A DNA stretch of 34,264 nucleotides, taken from contig JAQGMJ010000080.1 of the NCBI GenBank assembly GCA_028292405.1, forward strand, positions 1 through 34,264, given 5' to 3'. How positions within the stretch are numbered: the stretch's first letter is position 1; every line of letters starts with the position of its first letter. This DNA comes from Betaproteobacteria bacterium (GTDB lineage Bacteria; Pseudomonadota; Gammaproteobacteria; Burkholderiales; JAEUOS01). This document shows, piece after piece, positions 15,275-23,488 of this stretch. The position numbers and the translations under genes were made by a program. The notes under the pieces were generated by a model that saw only the letters and a list, made by a program, of their open reading frames with translations, ran no database searches and had not been told where the DNA came from.

Positions 15275-16864
15275 TTATTTCGGGCGAAAGTAGAAGGCCA
15301 GGGTGTATTCGTCGGTGCGCGGCGTGTAGGTGATGCCCTTTTTCGTCGCCCAGGTATTGATCTGGTGGTGGATCGGGATGATGCCGAGGTCGTTCATCGC
15401 AATCGCCGTGGCCTCCTGCAGCAGCTTTTCGCGCGCGCGGTCGTCCTTGGTGCTGAGCGCCAGGTTGGTCAGGCGGTCCACTTCCGGGTGCGAGTAGCGG
15501 CCCCAGGCGAAGCTGCCCATCCCGCGCGCCGGGTCGTAGGTGACCAGGTGCGAGCGCAGCGGCGAGGAAGACTCGGCGGTGGAGGCGCCCCAGCCCAGCA
15601 TGGCGAAGGAGAACTCCAGCTTGGAGGCCCGGCCCAGGTAAACGTTCATCGGCATGGTCTCGACCCTGGTCTGGATGCCGACGCGAGTGAGCATCGAGGC
15701 CACCGCCTGGGCGATCTGGTCGTCGTTGACGTAGCGGTTGTTCGGCGCGAAGAGCGTCATGCCGAAGCCGTTCGGGTAGCCCGCTTCGGTCAGCAGCTTT
15801 TTCGCGCCTTCGGGGTCGAACTTGTCCGGTTTCAGCGCCGGGTTGTGGCCGAACATCGGCGCCGGCACCAGGTTGGCGGTGGGCACGGCCAGGCCTTCCA
15901 TCACGCGGTTCCTGATCGCTTCGCGGTCGATCGCCTTGGAGATGGCCTGGCGCACGCGCAGGTCGCGGAAGGGGTTGACCTCCAGCGGCTTGCCGGCGCG
16001 GTCGGTGACGAAGGGGGCGACCTTGCGGTTCGTGTCGATGTGGAAAAAGATGATGCGGTGCGAGACCTTGGTGCTGACTTCGACGCTCGGGTTGGCCTTG
16101 AGCTTGGCGAAGTCGGCGGTGGGAATGTTCTCGATCGCCTGCACGTCGCCCGAGAGCAAGGCGGCGATGCGCGTCGGGTCGTTCGCCAGGATGCGGATGG
16201 TGACTTTTTCCCAGAGACCCTTGCCACCCCAGTAGCTGTCGTTGCGGGTGAACTCGACGCGGTCGCCGCGCTTGAAGCCGACGAACTTGTAGGGGCCGGT
16301 GCCGATCTGTCCCTTGCCGGCGTTCAGGTCTTCGGTCGAGAGGCCCTGGGAAGCCTTTTTCGACATGATGTAGATCGTCGAAAGGTCGTTCGGCAGCAGC
16401 GGGTAGACGCCGCTGGTCTTGAAACGGATAGTCAGCGGGTCGACGATCTCGGTCCTGGTGATCGCCTTGGTGTAGACGGTGAAGGGGCCCGGGCTGTTTT
16501 TCACCTGCGAGACGCGCTCGATCGAATAGGCGACATCCTCCGCGGTGAAGTCCGTGCCGTCATGCCACTTCACCCCGCGGCGCAGCTTGAACTCCCAGGT
16601 GTCGTCGGCCACCAGTTTCCAGGAAACGGCCAGGCCGGGGATCAGGCGCGAGTCGGCATCGAGCAGCACCAGGCTGTCGAAGATGTGCATCGCCACGTTG
16701 TTGTTGGGAAACAGGTTGACGAAATGCGGGTCGATCGAGGTGACGTCCGCCCCCATGCCCAGGCGCAGTTCCTGCGCCTGCAGCAGAGGTGCGCAGAGCG
16801 CCAGCGCTGCCACGGTGGCGAGTCTGGCAGCGCAGTTGCGCATCAGCTTATGCAGAACGGACAT
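15275..16864 (-). CDS. ABC transporter substrate-binding protein, family 5, paralogue of the 11461-13074 product
   Basis: The 529 residues carry a clear signal peptide (LATVAALALCAPLLQAQ) and the family-5 blocks SIDPH, GTGPYKFVGFKRGD, RVRQAISKAI, FAPNNRYVND and PIHHQ. Most blocks are identical or nearly so in the neighbouring paralogue, indicating duplication. GGGGGGAAAT precedes the ATG at 16864, making this start better than longer in-frame options. A TATAAT box on the minus strand at 16898-16893 lies about 29 bases upstream, so this gene probably heads the transcription unit that continues through Bug, hydroxyacid dehydrogenase, second receptor and acyl-CoA dehydrogenase. No membrane or ATPase components of the transporter are present. 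Confidence 0.92.
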   Translation of the reverse strand: MSVLHKLMRNCAARLATVAALALCAPLLQAQELRLGMGADVTSIDPHFVNLFPNNNVAMHIFDSLVLLDADSRLIPGLAVSWKLVADDTWEFKLRRGVKWHDGTDFTAEDVAYSIERVSQVKNSPGPFTVYTKAITRTEIVDPLTIRFKTSGVYPLLPNDLSTIYIMSKKASQGLSTEDLNAGKGQIGTGPYKFVGFKRGDRVEFTRNDSYWGGKGLWEKVTIRILANDPTRIAALLSGDVQAIENIPTADFAKLKANPSVEVSTKVSHRIIFFHIDTNRKVAPFVTDRAGKPLEVNPFRDLRVRQAISKAIDREAIRNRVMEGLAVPTANLVPAPMFGHNPALKPDKFDPEGAKKLLTEAGYPNGFGMTLFAPNNRYVNDDQIAQAVASMLTRVGIQTRVETMPMNVYLGRASKLEFSFAMLGWGASTAESSSPLRSHLVTYDPARGMGSFAWGRYSHPEVDRLTNLALSTKDDRAREKLLQEATAIAMNDLGIIPIHHQINTWATKKGITYTPRTDEYTLAFYFRPK

Positions 16865-16892
16865 ATTTCCCCCCGGAATGAACGTGTGATGG

Positions 16893-16898
16893 ATTATA
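16893..16898 (-). promoter_or_regulatory. Candidate -10 element for the family-5 receptor operon
   Basis: A perfect TATAAT reads on the minus strand, placing initiation near 16886 and giving a leader of about 22 bases that contains the ribosome-binding site. No good -35 box is visible 16-18 bases upstream, so an activator may be needed or the site may be weak. Confidence 0.45.
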
Positions 16899-17078
16899 GC
16901 CACGGTGCTGTGCGAAAATGCCTTTACCGTCAGGCCGGGCCGTCCGGACGCTGTTTGCCGACCGGCAGCGCCACCCGACCCCGATAAATCGAACATGCAT
17001 CGCCGCCGCCCCCGCGCTTTTGCCGCGCCATCCGCCGACGTGCCCCTGGCCGCCGCGGCAGCGGTGCGCGCCTAAGGC

Positions 17079-18017
17079 ATGGCGGCGGCTTTCGGCCTGC
17101 CGATGTCCACCCCCGAGCGGGTGCGCGGCGGCATTTTGCTGATGCTGGCCTGCTCGATGATCTTCGCCAGCCTGGACGCCACCGCCAAATTCATGGGCAC
17201 GCATTACCCGGTGCTGCAGATCGTCTGGTTCCGCTATACCTTTCACGTCGTCGGCATGCTGCTCATCTTCGTGCCCATCATGGGGCGCGAAATGTTCCGC
17301 GCCACCAACCTGACCTGGCAAGTGGGGCGCGGGCTGATCCTGGTGGTCTGCACCTGCTGCTCCTTCACCGGCTTGCGCTTCATGCCGCTGGCGGAATTCA
17401 CCGCCATCTCCTTCATCACGCCGTTGCTGGTGACCCTGTTCGCCGGGCCGATGCTGGGCGAGAAGGTCAGCCTGGAGCGCTGGATCGCGGTGGGCGTCGG
17501 CTTCGCCGGCGTGGTGGTATTGATCCGGCCGGGCAGCGGACTGTTCGGCTGGCCGGCGCTGATTCCGCTGGGCATGGCGGTGATCTACGCCGTGTTCCAG
17601 GTGCTGACGCGCAAGTATGCCGGTACGGACAACCCCATCACCACCATGTTTTTCAGCGGCCTGGCCGGCGCCGTGCTTGCGACCATGGCCGCGCCTTTCG
17701 TCTGGCAGCCGGTGGAGCCGGTACACCTGCCGGTGCTGATGTTCATGGGCATCATGGGCGGCGGCGGCCACCTGCTGCTGATGCTGTGCTTTCGCCGCGC
17801 CCCGGCCTCGGTGCTGGCGCCGTTCAGCTATGCCCAGTTGGCCTTCGCCACGCTGATCGGCTTTTTGTTTTTCGAGTATGTGCCGGACCGCTTTTCGCTT
17901 ATCGGGATGAGCGTGATCGCCTGCGCCGGCCTCTACGCGGTCGGGCTGCAGGCCTGGGAAGCGCGCCGCGAGCGACGGCGCCCGGCCGACGAGGCCGACG
18001 TGCCGATGACTGATTGA
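17079..18017 (+). CDS. EamA/DMT superfamily permease
   Basis: The 312-residue inner-membrane protein has about ten hydrophobic helices in two EamA halves (about residues 18-150 and 160-290). Family-typical features are an early SMIFASLDATAKF segment, FRYTFH, and LAEFTAISFITPL in the fourth helix region. These proteins carry small metabolites such as amino acids, purines or sugars, mostly outward; the substrate is not predictable. The tail after residue 293 is charged (RRERRRPADEAD). An alternative ATG at 17103 would remove eight residues; neither has a convincing ribosome-binding site. The gene is divergent from the family-5 receptor operon and ends 55 bp before nadK, with no terminator visible between. 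Confidence 0.88.
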   Translation: MAAAFGLPMSTPERVRGGILLMLACSMIFASLDATAKFMGTHYPVLQIVWFRYTFHVVGMLLIFVPIMGREMFRATNLTWQVGRGLILVVCTCCSFTGLRFMPLAEFTAISFITPLLVTLFAGPMLGEKVSLERWIAVGVGFAGVVVLIRPGSGLFGWPALIPLGMAVIYAVFQVLTRKYAGTDNPITTMFFSGLAGAVLATMAAPFVWQPVEPVHLPVLMFMGIMGGGGHLLLMLCFRRAPASVLAPFSYAQLAFATLIGFLFFEYVPDRFSLIGMSVIACAGLYAVGLQAWEARRERRRPADEADVPMTD

Positions 18018-18072
18018 GCCGCCGGCCTGGATTGATCCAACTGTTGCTTCCCCATTGTGTTCTAATTCACGC

Positions 18073-18990
18073 ATGTCCCAGCAATTCAAAACCGTCGCGC
18101 TGATCGGCAAATACCAGAGCCAGGGGATCGCCGAGCCCCTGATCGACATTGCCGGCCTGCTCAAGCAGAACGACTACGTGCCCCTGATCGAAAAGGACAC
18201 GGCGGCGAACATCGGCCTGACCGAATATGACACCGCGCCGGTGGAAGAGATCGGCGAGCGCGCCGACGTGGCCGTGGTCGTCGGCGGCGACGGCACCATG
18301 CTGGCGATCGCGCGCATCCTGGCGCCGCACAAGGTGCCGCTGATCGGCATCAACCAGGGCCGCCTGGGCTTCATGACCGACATCGCCATGCGCGAAAAGC
18401 GCGAGGCCCTCACCACCATTCTCGGCGGCGAATACGATGCCGAGGAACGCCACATCCTGCACGGCACCGTCACCCGCCAGGGCGAGGTGCTGCTCGATAC
18501 CCTGGCGCTGAACGACGTGGTGGTGAGCCGCGGCGTGATCGGCGGCATGATCGAGATGACGGTGGCGATCGACGGCAAGTTCGTCTATAACCAGCGCTCC
18601 GACGGGCTGATCGTCGCCACGCCCACCGGCTCGACCGCCTATGCGCTCTCGGCCAACGGGCCGATCATGCACCCGAACCTCTCGGCCATCGTGCTGGTGC
18701 CGGTGGCGCCGCACGCGCTGTCGAACCGTCCCATCGCGCTTTCCGACGACTGCACGGTGGAAATGACCCTCACCCGCGGCCGCGACGCCGGCGCCCATTT
18801 CGACGGCCAGGCCCACATCAATCTTTTGGAGCGCGACACCATCACCGTGCGCCTCTCGGAACACCGCATCCGCTTTTTGCACCCCAAGGGTTACGACTAC
18901 TTCCGCATGCTGCGCGAAAAGCTGCACTGGAGCGCCTTGCCCCCCACCGACATGTTCGCCCCGCCCGGCGCCACCGGCGACGGCAGGTAA
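18073..18990 (+). CDS. nadK: NAD kinase
   Basis: The 305 residues are typical in length for proteobacterial NAD kinases, which phosphorylate NAD+ at the 2' position of the adenosine ribose to make NADP+ in the cytosol. Diagnostic motifs are G71-G-D-G-T75 followed by ML, the NDVVVSRG segment, and ATPTGSTAYALSANGPI, the NAD/ATP-binding signature. ATG 18073 is used; an upstream TTG at 18055 would add six residues without a better ribosome-binding site. The order nadK then recN is conserved in many proteobacteria and supports the call. The usual heat-shock neighbour (grpE or hrcA) is absent here and an EamA permease takes its place. Confidence 0.97.
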   Translation: MSQQFKTVALIGKYQSQGIAEPLIDIAGLLKQNDYVPLIEKDTAANIGLTEYDTAPVEEIGERADVAVVVGGDGTMLAIARILAPHKVPLIGINQGRLGFMTDIAMREKREALTTILGGEYDAEERHILHGTVTRQGEVLLDTLALNDVVVSRGVIGGMIEMTVAIDGKFVYNQRSDGLIVATPTGSTAYALSANGPIMHPNLSAIVLVPVAPHALSNRPIALSDDCTVEMTLTRGRDAGAHFDGQAHINLLERDTITVRLSEHRIRFLHPKGYDYFRMLREKLHWSALPPTDMFAPPGATGDGR

Positions 18991-19052
18991 AATCCCTGAC
19001 GGGCGTCTTTTTTGCGCCCCCACGCGAACCGAAAGATAAGAGCTACAACATC

Positions 19053-20702
19053 ATGCTCCGCTACCTGAGCATCCGCGACTTTGTAATTGTCGACCGCCTC
19101 GAACTGGAGTTTGAGCCCGGCTTTACCGTGTTGACCGGCGAGACCGGTGCCGGCAAATCCATCCTGATCGACGCGCTGGCGCTTGCCCTGGGCGAGCGCG
19201 GCGATGCTGGCGTGATCCGCCAGGGCCAGAAGCAGGCCGAGATCAGCGCCGAGTTCGATACACCCAAGGCGCTCGACGAATGGCTGGCCGAGCACGAGCT
19301 GGCGACCGAAGAAGGCGGCTGCATCCTGCGCCGCGTGATCGACGCCGGTGGCCGCTCGCGCGCCTTCATCAACGGCCGCGCCGCCACGCTGGCGCAATTG
19401 CGCGAGGCCGGCGAATACCTGATCGACATCCACGGCCAGCATGCGCACCAGTCGCTGACCAAGGGCGAGGCCCAGCGCACGCTGGTCGACGAACACGCCG
19501 GCCTCACAGCCGAAGTGCGCGATGTCGGCGGCCTGTACCGGCGCTGGCGCCAGTTGCGCGAGGCGCTGACCGAGGCGCAGACCAATTCCAAGCGCCTGGA
19601 AGACGAGCGCGACCAGGTGGCCTGGCAGGTCGAGGAACTGATCAAGATTTCGCCGCAGGAAGGCGAGTGGGAGGAAGTGCAGCGCGAGCACACCCGCCTG
19701 TCGCACGCCGCCAGCCTGATCGAGGGCGCGCAAGGTGCCGCCGGTGCGCTGGCGGATGACGACGACGCCATTCTCGGGCGCCTGGCCGCCATCATCGCCC
19801 AGCTCGAAGACCTGGTGGAGTACGACGAGAGCCTGAAGAACGTCATCGAGGCGCTGACCCCCGCGCGTATCCAGGTGCAGGAAGCGGCGCACGAGCTGTC
19901 CCAATACCTGCGCCGCGCCGACCTCGACCCGCAGCGCCTGGCGCAGGTGGGCGGCCGGCTCGAATCGATCCACGGCGCCGCGCGTAAATTCCGCGTGCCG
20001 CCCGAGACCCTGCCGGCCGAGTTGCTGAAGCTGAAGGCGCGCCTGGGCGAGCTCAAGCTCTCCGCCGACCTCGAAGCTTTGCAACGTGAGGCTGAAGCCG
20101 CGCAAAAAACCTATCTTGCCGCTGCCAAATTGCTCACCGACAAGCGCGCCAAGGCGGCCAAGGCGCTGGCCAAGCAGGTGGCCGGCGCGATGCAGACCCT
20201 CGCCATGGGCGGCGGCAAGTTCGAGATTGCGCTGCAGCCGCTGGAAGAGGGCAATGCGACGGGCCTTGAGCGCATCGAGTTCCTGGTCGCGGGTCACGCC
20301 GGTGTGGAAGCGCGTCCCCTGGCCAAAGTGGCTTCCGGCGGCGAACTGTCGCGCATCAGTTTGGCAATCCAGGTGATCACCAGCCGCGCGGCCAAGGTGC
20401 CAACGCTGATATTCGACGAAGTCGATGCCGGCATCGGCGGCGCCGTCGCCGAAGTGGTGGGCAAACTCCTCAAGCAACTCGGCGAGGAACGCCAGGTGTT
20501 TTGCGTCACCCACCTGCCGCAGGTGGCCAGTCAGGGCGACATTCACTGGCGCGTCGCCAAAAAGGAAAGCGGTGGCAGCACCCTTTCCAGCGTCACGCCC
20601 TTGGCCCGTGCCGAGCGCATCGACGAAATCGCGCGCATGCTGGGGGGCAGCGAAATCACCGCCACCACCCGCAAGGCGGCCAAGGAAATGCTCGCCGCGT
20701 GA
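19053..20702 (+). CDS. recN: DNA repair protein RecN
   Basis: RecN is an SMC-like ATPase that acts at DNA double-strand breaks with RecA. The 549 residues are full length. The N-terminal ATPase half has the Walker A GETGAGKS at 29-36. A long helical coiled-coil middle (about 160-380) carries the arms. The C-terminal half has the ABC signature ASGGELSR at 427-434 and a Walker B IFDEVDAGIGG with D455 and E456. A TH-LPQVA switch segment follows. It lies 62 bp after nadK and 19 bp before the lipoprotein gene in one orientation. In E. coli recN is strongly LexA-controlled, but no CTGT-N8-ACAG box is visible in the gap, so SOS control at this position is not supported. Confidence 0.98.
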   Translation: MLRYLSIRDFVIVDRLELEFEPGFTVLTGETGAGKSILIDALALALGERGDAGVIRQGQKQAEISAEFDTPKALDEWLAEHELATEEGGCILRRVIDAGGRSRAFINGRAATLAQLREAGEYLIDIHGQHAHQSLTKGEAQRTLVDEHAGLTAEVRDVGGLYRRWRQLREALTEAQTNSKRLEDERDQVAWQVEELIKISPQEGEWEEVQREHTRLSHAASLIEGAQGAAGALADDDDAILGRLAAIIAQLEDLVEYDESLKNVIEALTPARIQVQEAAHELSQYLRRADLDPQRLAQVGGRLESIHGAARKFRVPPETLPAELLKLKARLGELKLSADLEALQREAEAAQKTYLAAAKLLTDKRAKAAKALAKQVAGAMQTLAMGGGKFEIALQPLEEGNATGLERIEFLVAGHAGVEARPLAKVASGGELSRISLAIQVITSRAAKVPTLIFDEVDAGIGGAVAEVVGKLLKQLGEERQVFCVTHLPQVASQGDIHWRVAKKESGGSTLSSVTPLARAERIDEIARMLGGSEITATTRKAAKEMLAA

Positions 20703-20721
20703 CCGGCGGGAGCGCGCCTGG

Positions 20722-21177
20722 ATGAGATACGCAGGCCTGGTCGTTTCCGCCACCCTCTGCATGCTGCTGGCTGGTTGCGGCACACCTGGCCCCGCTTCCG
20801 GCATCGTCGGCCAGCCCAACGGCGCACCGGTGCGCCTGGGCGCTACGGTGGCCGAGGTGCAAAAGGCGCTGAACACCGGTGTAGAGCCGCAGCAGCGCGG
20901 CGCGGCGCGCGAGATCGTCGTCACCAGCGGCATCAAGGTGCTGTTCGACGCCAACCTGAAGGTTTCCACCGTGCGCCTGGATGCGCCCTTTGCCACGCCG
21001 GTGATGGGCGTGGCCATCGGCGATACCGAAGAGGGCATGCTGGCGCGCCTGGGCACCGCGAAAATCATCCGCACCCCGGAGCAGACTGCGTATACCTATT
21101 TCCCCGATGCCGCGACCATGCTCACCTATGTGGTCAACCCGCAGCGCAAGGTCGAGACGATTTTTCTCGAGCACTAG
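20722..21177 (+). CDS. Small predicted lipoprotein
   Basis: The 151-residue product begins with a lipoprotein signal peptide whose lipobox is LLAGC, with Cys19 as the acylation site. The next residues are GTPGP, with no Asp at +2, so outer-membrane sorting is likely. The mature part contains two copies of a pattern G-x-T-x-x-[EG]-[VM]-x-x-x-L-x-x (about 46-58 and 93-105), which recalls the small BamE/SmpA-type fold, but no family is assigned with confidence. It starts 19 bp after recN and is probably co-transcribed. Its role is unknown. Confidence 0.72.
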   Translation: MRYAGLVVSATLCMLLAGCGTPGPASGIVGQPNGAPVRLGATVAEVQKALNTGVEPQQRGAAREIVVTSGIKVLFDANLKVSTVRLDAPFATPVMGVAIGDTEEGMLARLGTAKIIRTPEQTAYTYFPDAATMLTYVVNPQRKVETIFLEH

Positions 21178-21235
21178 CCGCCGGCCGCACGGTTGGCGCC
21201 GCTTGTTCGCGCCGCCTTCGGATTTAACCCGCAAC

Positions 21236-22246
21236 TTACTCTGGCTTGATGTCCGCCGACTTCACCAAGCGTGTCCACTTCGCCACTTCGGCGTGCTGGA
21301 AGGCGGCGAATTCCGCGCCCCTGGCGCCGCCGGCAATCGCGCCCATCTCGTTCATCTTGTCCTGGAACTCGCGCAAGGCGATCACGTCAGTGATCGCCTT
21401 GCTGAGCTTGTCGACGATAGGCTGGGGCGTACCGGCCGGGGCGAAAAAGGCATTCCAGAACACCATCTCATAGCCGGGCAGGCCGGATTGCGCGATTGGC
21501 TTGACGCCCGGCAAGGCGGCGATTTCGCGCGTGCTCGTGAGGCCGAGCGCCCGCAGGCGGCCGCCCTTGATGAAGGGGCCGGCCACCGGCGCCACTTCGA
21601 AGGCCATGTCGAGCTGGCCGCCGATCAGGTCGGTCATGGTGCCGTTACCACCCTTGTAGGGCACGTGGCGCAGGCGCGTCTTGGTGGCGTCCTGGAACAG
21701 GGCGGCGGCCAGGTGCTGCGCGCTGCCGACGCCGCTCGAACCGAAGGTGAGGCCGTCCGGGTCCGCTTTCGCCGCGGTGATGATTTCCTGCACCGACTTG
21801 TACTTGCCGTTCGGGTTGACCACCAGCACCATCGGGAAGCTGTTGACCAGCGCCAGGGGGACGAAGTCCTTGTCCGGCCGGTAGCCCGGCGTTTTCATCA
21901 GCAGGCCGTTCATCACGTTGGTGGTGAGATTGCCGGCCAGCAAGGTGTAGCCGTCGGGCGCGGCGTGCGACACGTATTGCGCGCCGACGATGCCGGAGAC
22001 GCCCGGCCGGTTGTCGGCGATGACGGTCTGCTTCAGTTCATTGGTGAGCGCGGGCAGCATCAGGCGCACCAGCGTATCGACGCCGCCGCCGGCGGTGTAG
22101 GGCACGATCATCATCACCGGCTTGCGCGGGTAGTCGCCGGCCTGGGCGAAGGCGGCGGAGGCCTGGGGCAGCAGGGCGCCGGCGCCGAGTTGCAGAAGGG
22201 CGCGGCGGCGCGCGGAAGGAAGGGTGTTCATCGGGAAGGAATTCAT
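21236..22246 (-). CDS. Bug/TctC family periplasmic substrate-binding protein, possible Tat substrate
   Basis: The product is 336 residues. The N-terminus carries SARRRALLQLGAGALL, a twin-arginine-like signal, followed by ASAAFAQAG and the mature start DYPRKPVMMIVPY. The ligand loop is the classical TAGGGVD, and RPGVSG and AAPDGYTLL follow. The start at 22246 lies seven bases after the stop of the dehydratase gene. A start at 22231 is also possible and neither has a clear ribosome-binding site. Adjacency and spacing suggest that it delivers the dehydratase substrate or a precursor (inference). No TctA or TctB gene is present, so it must share a distant permease or serve another purpose. Confidence 0.9.
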   Translation of the reverse strand: MNSFPMNTLPSARRRALLQLGAGALLPQASAAFAQAGDYPRKPVMMIVPYTAGGGVDTLVRLMLPALTNELKQTVIADNRPGVSGIVGAQYVSHAAPDGYTLLAGNLTTNVMNGLLMKTPGYRPDKDFVPLALVNSFPMVLVVNPNGKYKSVQEIITAAKADPDGLTFGSSGVGSAQHLAAALFQDATKTRLRHVPYKGGNGTMTDLIGGQLDMAFEVAPVAGPFIKGGRLRALGLTSTREIAALPGVKPIAQSGLPGYEMVFWNAFFAPAGTPQPIVDKLSKAITDVIALREFQDKMNEMGAIAGGARGAEFAAFQHAEVAKWTRLVKSADIKPE

Positions 22247-22253
22247 CTGCGGT

Positions 22254-23354
22254 TTATTTGCGTTGATCGTAGGCGAAGCGTTCGACGGCGGCGGCATCGA
22301 AACTCATGCCCCAGCCCGGCACGTCCTTCGGCACGATGGCGTGGCCCTTGTCGTCGAGTTCGATGCGGGTCGAATACAGCGGCTCGAACCAGTGGATGTA
22401 TTCGCCGATCATCACGCCCGGCAGCGCGGCGGCCAGCGAAAGCGTCATCTCGCAAAACAGGTGCGGGGAGATCGGCGTCTTGTGCGCCTCGCACAGGTGC
22501 GCCACCTTGATCATCTCGGTGGGCCCGCCCATGCGCTGCATGTCGGGCATCAGGATGTCGGCGGATTTCTGCCGCAGCATGTCGAGCATGCCGGTGTGGG
22601 TGTACTCGTTTTCGCCGCTGGCGATCGGCGTGTCGAGGGCGGCGGCAATCTGCGCCTCGGCGGCGTGGTCGTGCGAGGGCACCGGCTCTTCGATCCAGGC
22701 GAGGTTGTAGGGCTCGAGCAGGCGGCCGAGGCGGATCGCGTGCGCGGCGTTGAACTGCTGGTTGCAATCGGTCATCAATTGAATGTCCGGCCCGATGGCC
22801 TCGCGCACGGCTTTCACGCGTGCCACGTCGTCGGCCATCTTCGCATTGCCCAGCGACATCTTCACCGCGCGAAAACCTTGCGAGACAAAGCCGGCGGCTT
22901 CTTCCTGCAAGCCCGCGATATCGGTGTTCAGGCGCAGGCCGTTGCTGCGGTAGACCGGCAGGGTCTCGCGCAGGCTGCCGATGAGGCGGCTGACATTGAG
23001 GTTCGCTGCCTTGCCGCGCAGGTCCCACATTGCCATGTCGATGGCGGAGAGGCCGATGACGGCGACGCCGGTGCGCCCGAGAAAGCCGATCTCGTTCCAG
23101 GCACGCGCGAAAAATGCCGCGCCTTGCTCCGGCTCCAGGCCCACCACCAGCGGCTCCAGGCTGGCGATCATTTCATCCAGCACCTTCAGGCGCGTGCCGT
23201 TCAGGGTGAACACCAGGCCCTCGCCGGTGAGCCCGGCATCGGTGTCGAGATAGACCAGCACGCAGTCGATGCTGCGCATGATGATTTTGGCGCTGGGAAT
23301 GGCCTTGGGCAGCGGCACGCTGATGGCGCGGCGGCGCAGTCTGGTGATTTTCAT
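22254..23354 (-). CDS. Mandelate racemase/muconate lactonizing-type enzyme, probable acid-sugar dehydratase
   Basis: The 366-residue enolase-superfamily protein has an N-terminal capping domain (1-115) and a TIM barrel. The Mg2+ ligands are D196 (MTDCN), E222 (WIEEP) and E248 (SGENE). The His-Asp dyad of the mandelate racemase subgroup is H298 (SPHLF) and D271 (MPDMQRMGG). The first barrel-strand Lys is K165 (AVKMS), but the second Lys of the KxK motif is Ser167. The positions match mandelate racemase almost one for one. Loss of the second base argues against racemisation and for a one-base dehydration of a sugar acid. The start at 23354 was chosen at the conserved MKIT-R opening; a longer form from 23453 would add a non-conserved basic extension. 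Confidence 0.9.
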   Translation of the reverse strand: MKITRLRRRAISVPLPKAIPSAKIIMRSIDCVLVYLDTDAGLTGEGLVFTLNGTRLKVLDEMIASLEPLVVGLEPEQGAAFFARAWNEIGFLGRTGVAVIGLSAIDMAMWDLRGKAANLNVSRLIGSLRETLPVYRSNGLRLNTDIAGLQEEAAGFVSQGFRAVKMSLGNAKMADDVARVKAVREAIGPDIQLMTDCNQQFNAAHAIRLGRLLEPYNLAWIEEPVPSHDHAAEAQIAAALDTPIASGENEYTHTGMLDMLRQKSADILMPDMQRMGGPTEMIKVAHLCEAHKTPISPHLFCEMTLSLAAALPGVMIGEYIHWFEPLYSTRIELDDKGHAIVPKDVPGWGMSFDAAAVERFAYDQRK

Positions 23355-23384
23355 GATGTGCGAAAGGAAGTTGAGGCCGTCGGC

Positions 23385-23390
23385 GTTATA
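23385..23390 (-). promoter_or_regulatory. Candidate -10 element before the dehydratase gene
   Basis: TATAAC reads on the minus strand, with expected initiation near 23378 and a leader of about 24 bases. The -35 region is poor. The 134-bp gap to the upstream oxidase gene is the largest in the catabolic region, which supports a separate transcript for the dehydratase and Bug genes. Confidence 0.3.
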
Positions 23391-23488
23391 CCGATGGCGC
23401 CTGGGGATCGGCGCGTTTGCGGAGTGCAGATCATAGCGCGGCCGGGCGCGCATAGGGACTTATGTGCCGCCTGCGCCTGGGCGGTGGA

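Noticed and set aside
19000..19019. Intrinsic terminator between nadK and recN (GGGCG, T-rich loop, CGCCC)
   Set aside because: The T-run is in the loop and not after a stem, and the stem is only five bases; nadK and recN look co-transcribed.
18991..19052. LexA box upstream of recN
   Set aside because: No CTGT-N8-ACAG or close variant is present in the 62-bp gap.
18897..21074. A 725-codon minus-strand open frame opposite recN
   Set aside because: It is an antisense shadow of recN; recN carries all its ATPase motifs and the opposite frame has none.
23355..23488. Terminator after the FMN oxidase gene (CCGCC/GGCGG stem near 23470)
   Set aside because: A five-base stem without a T-run is too weak to call; only the large gap supports a transcript boundary.
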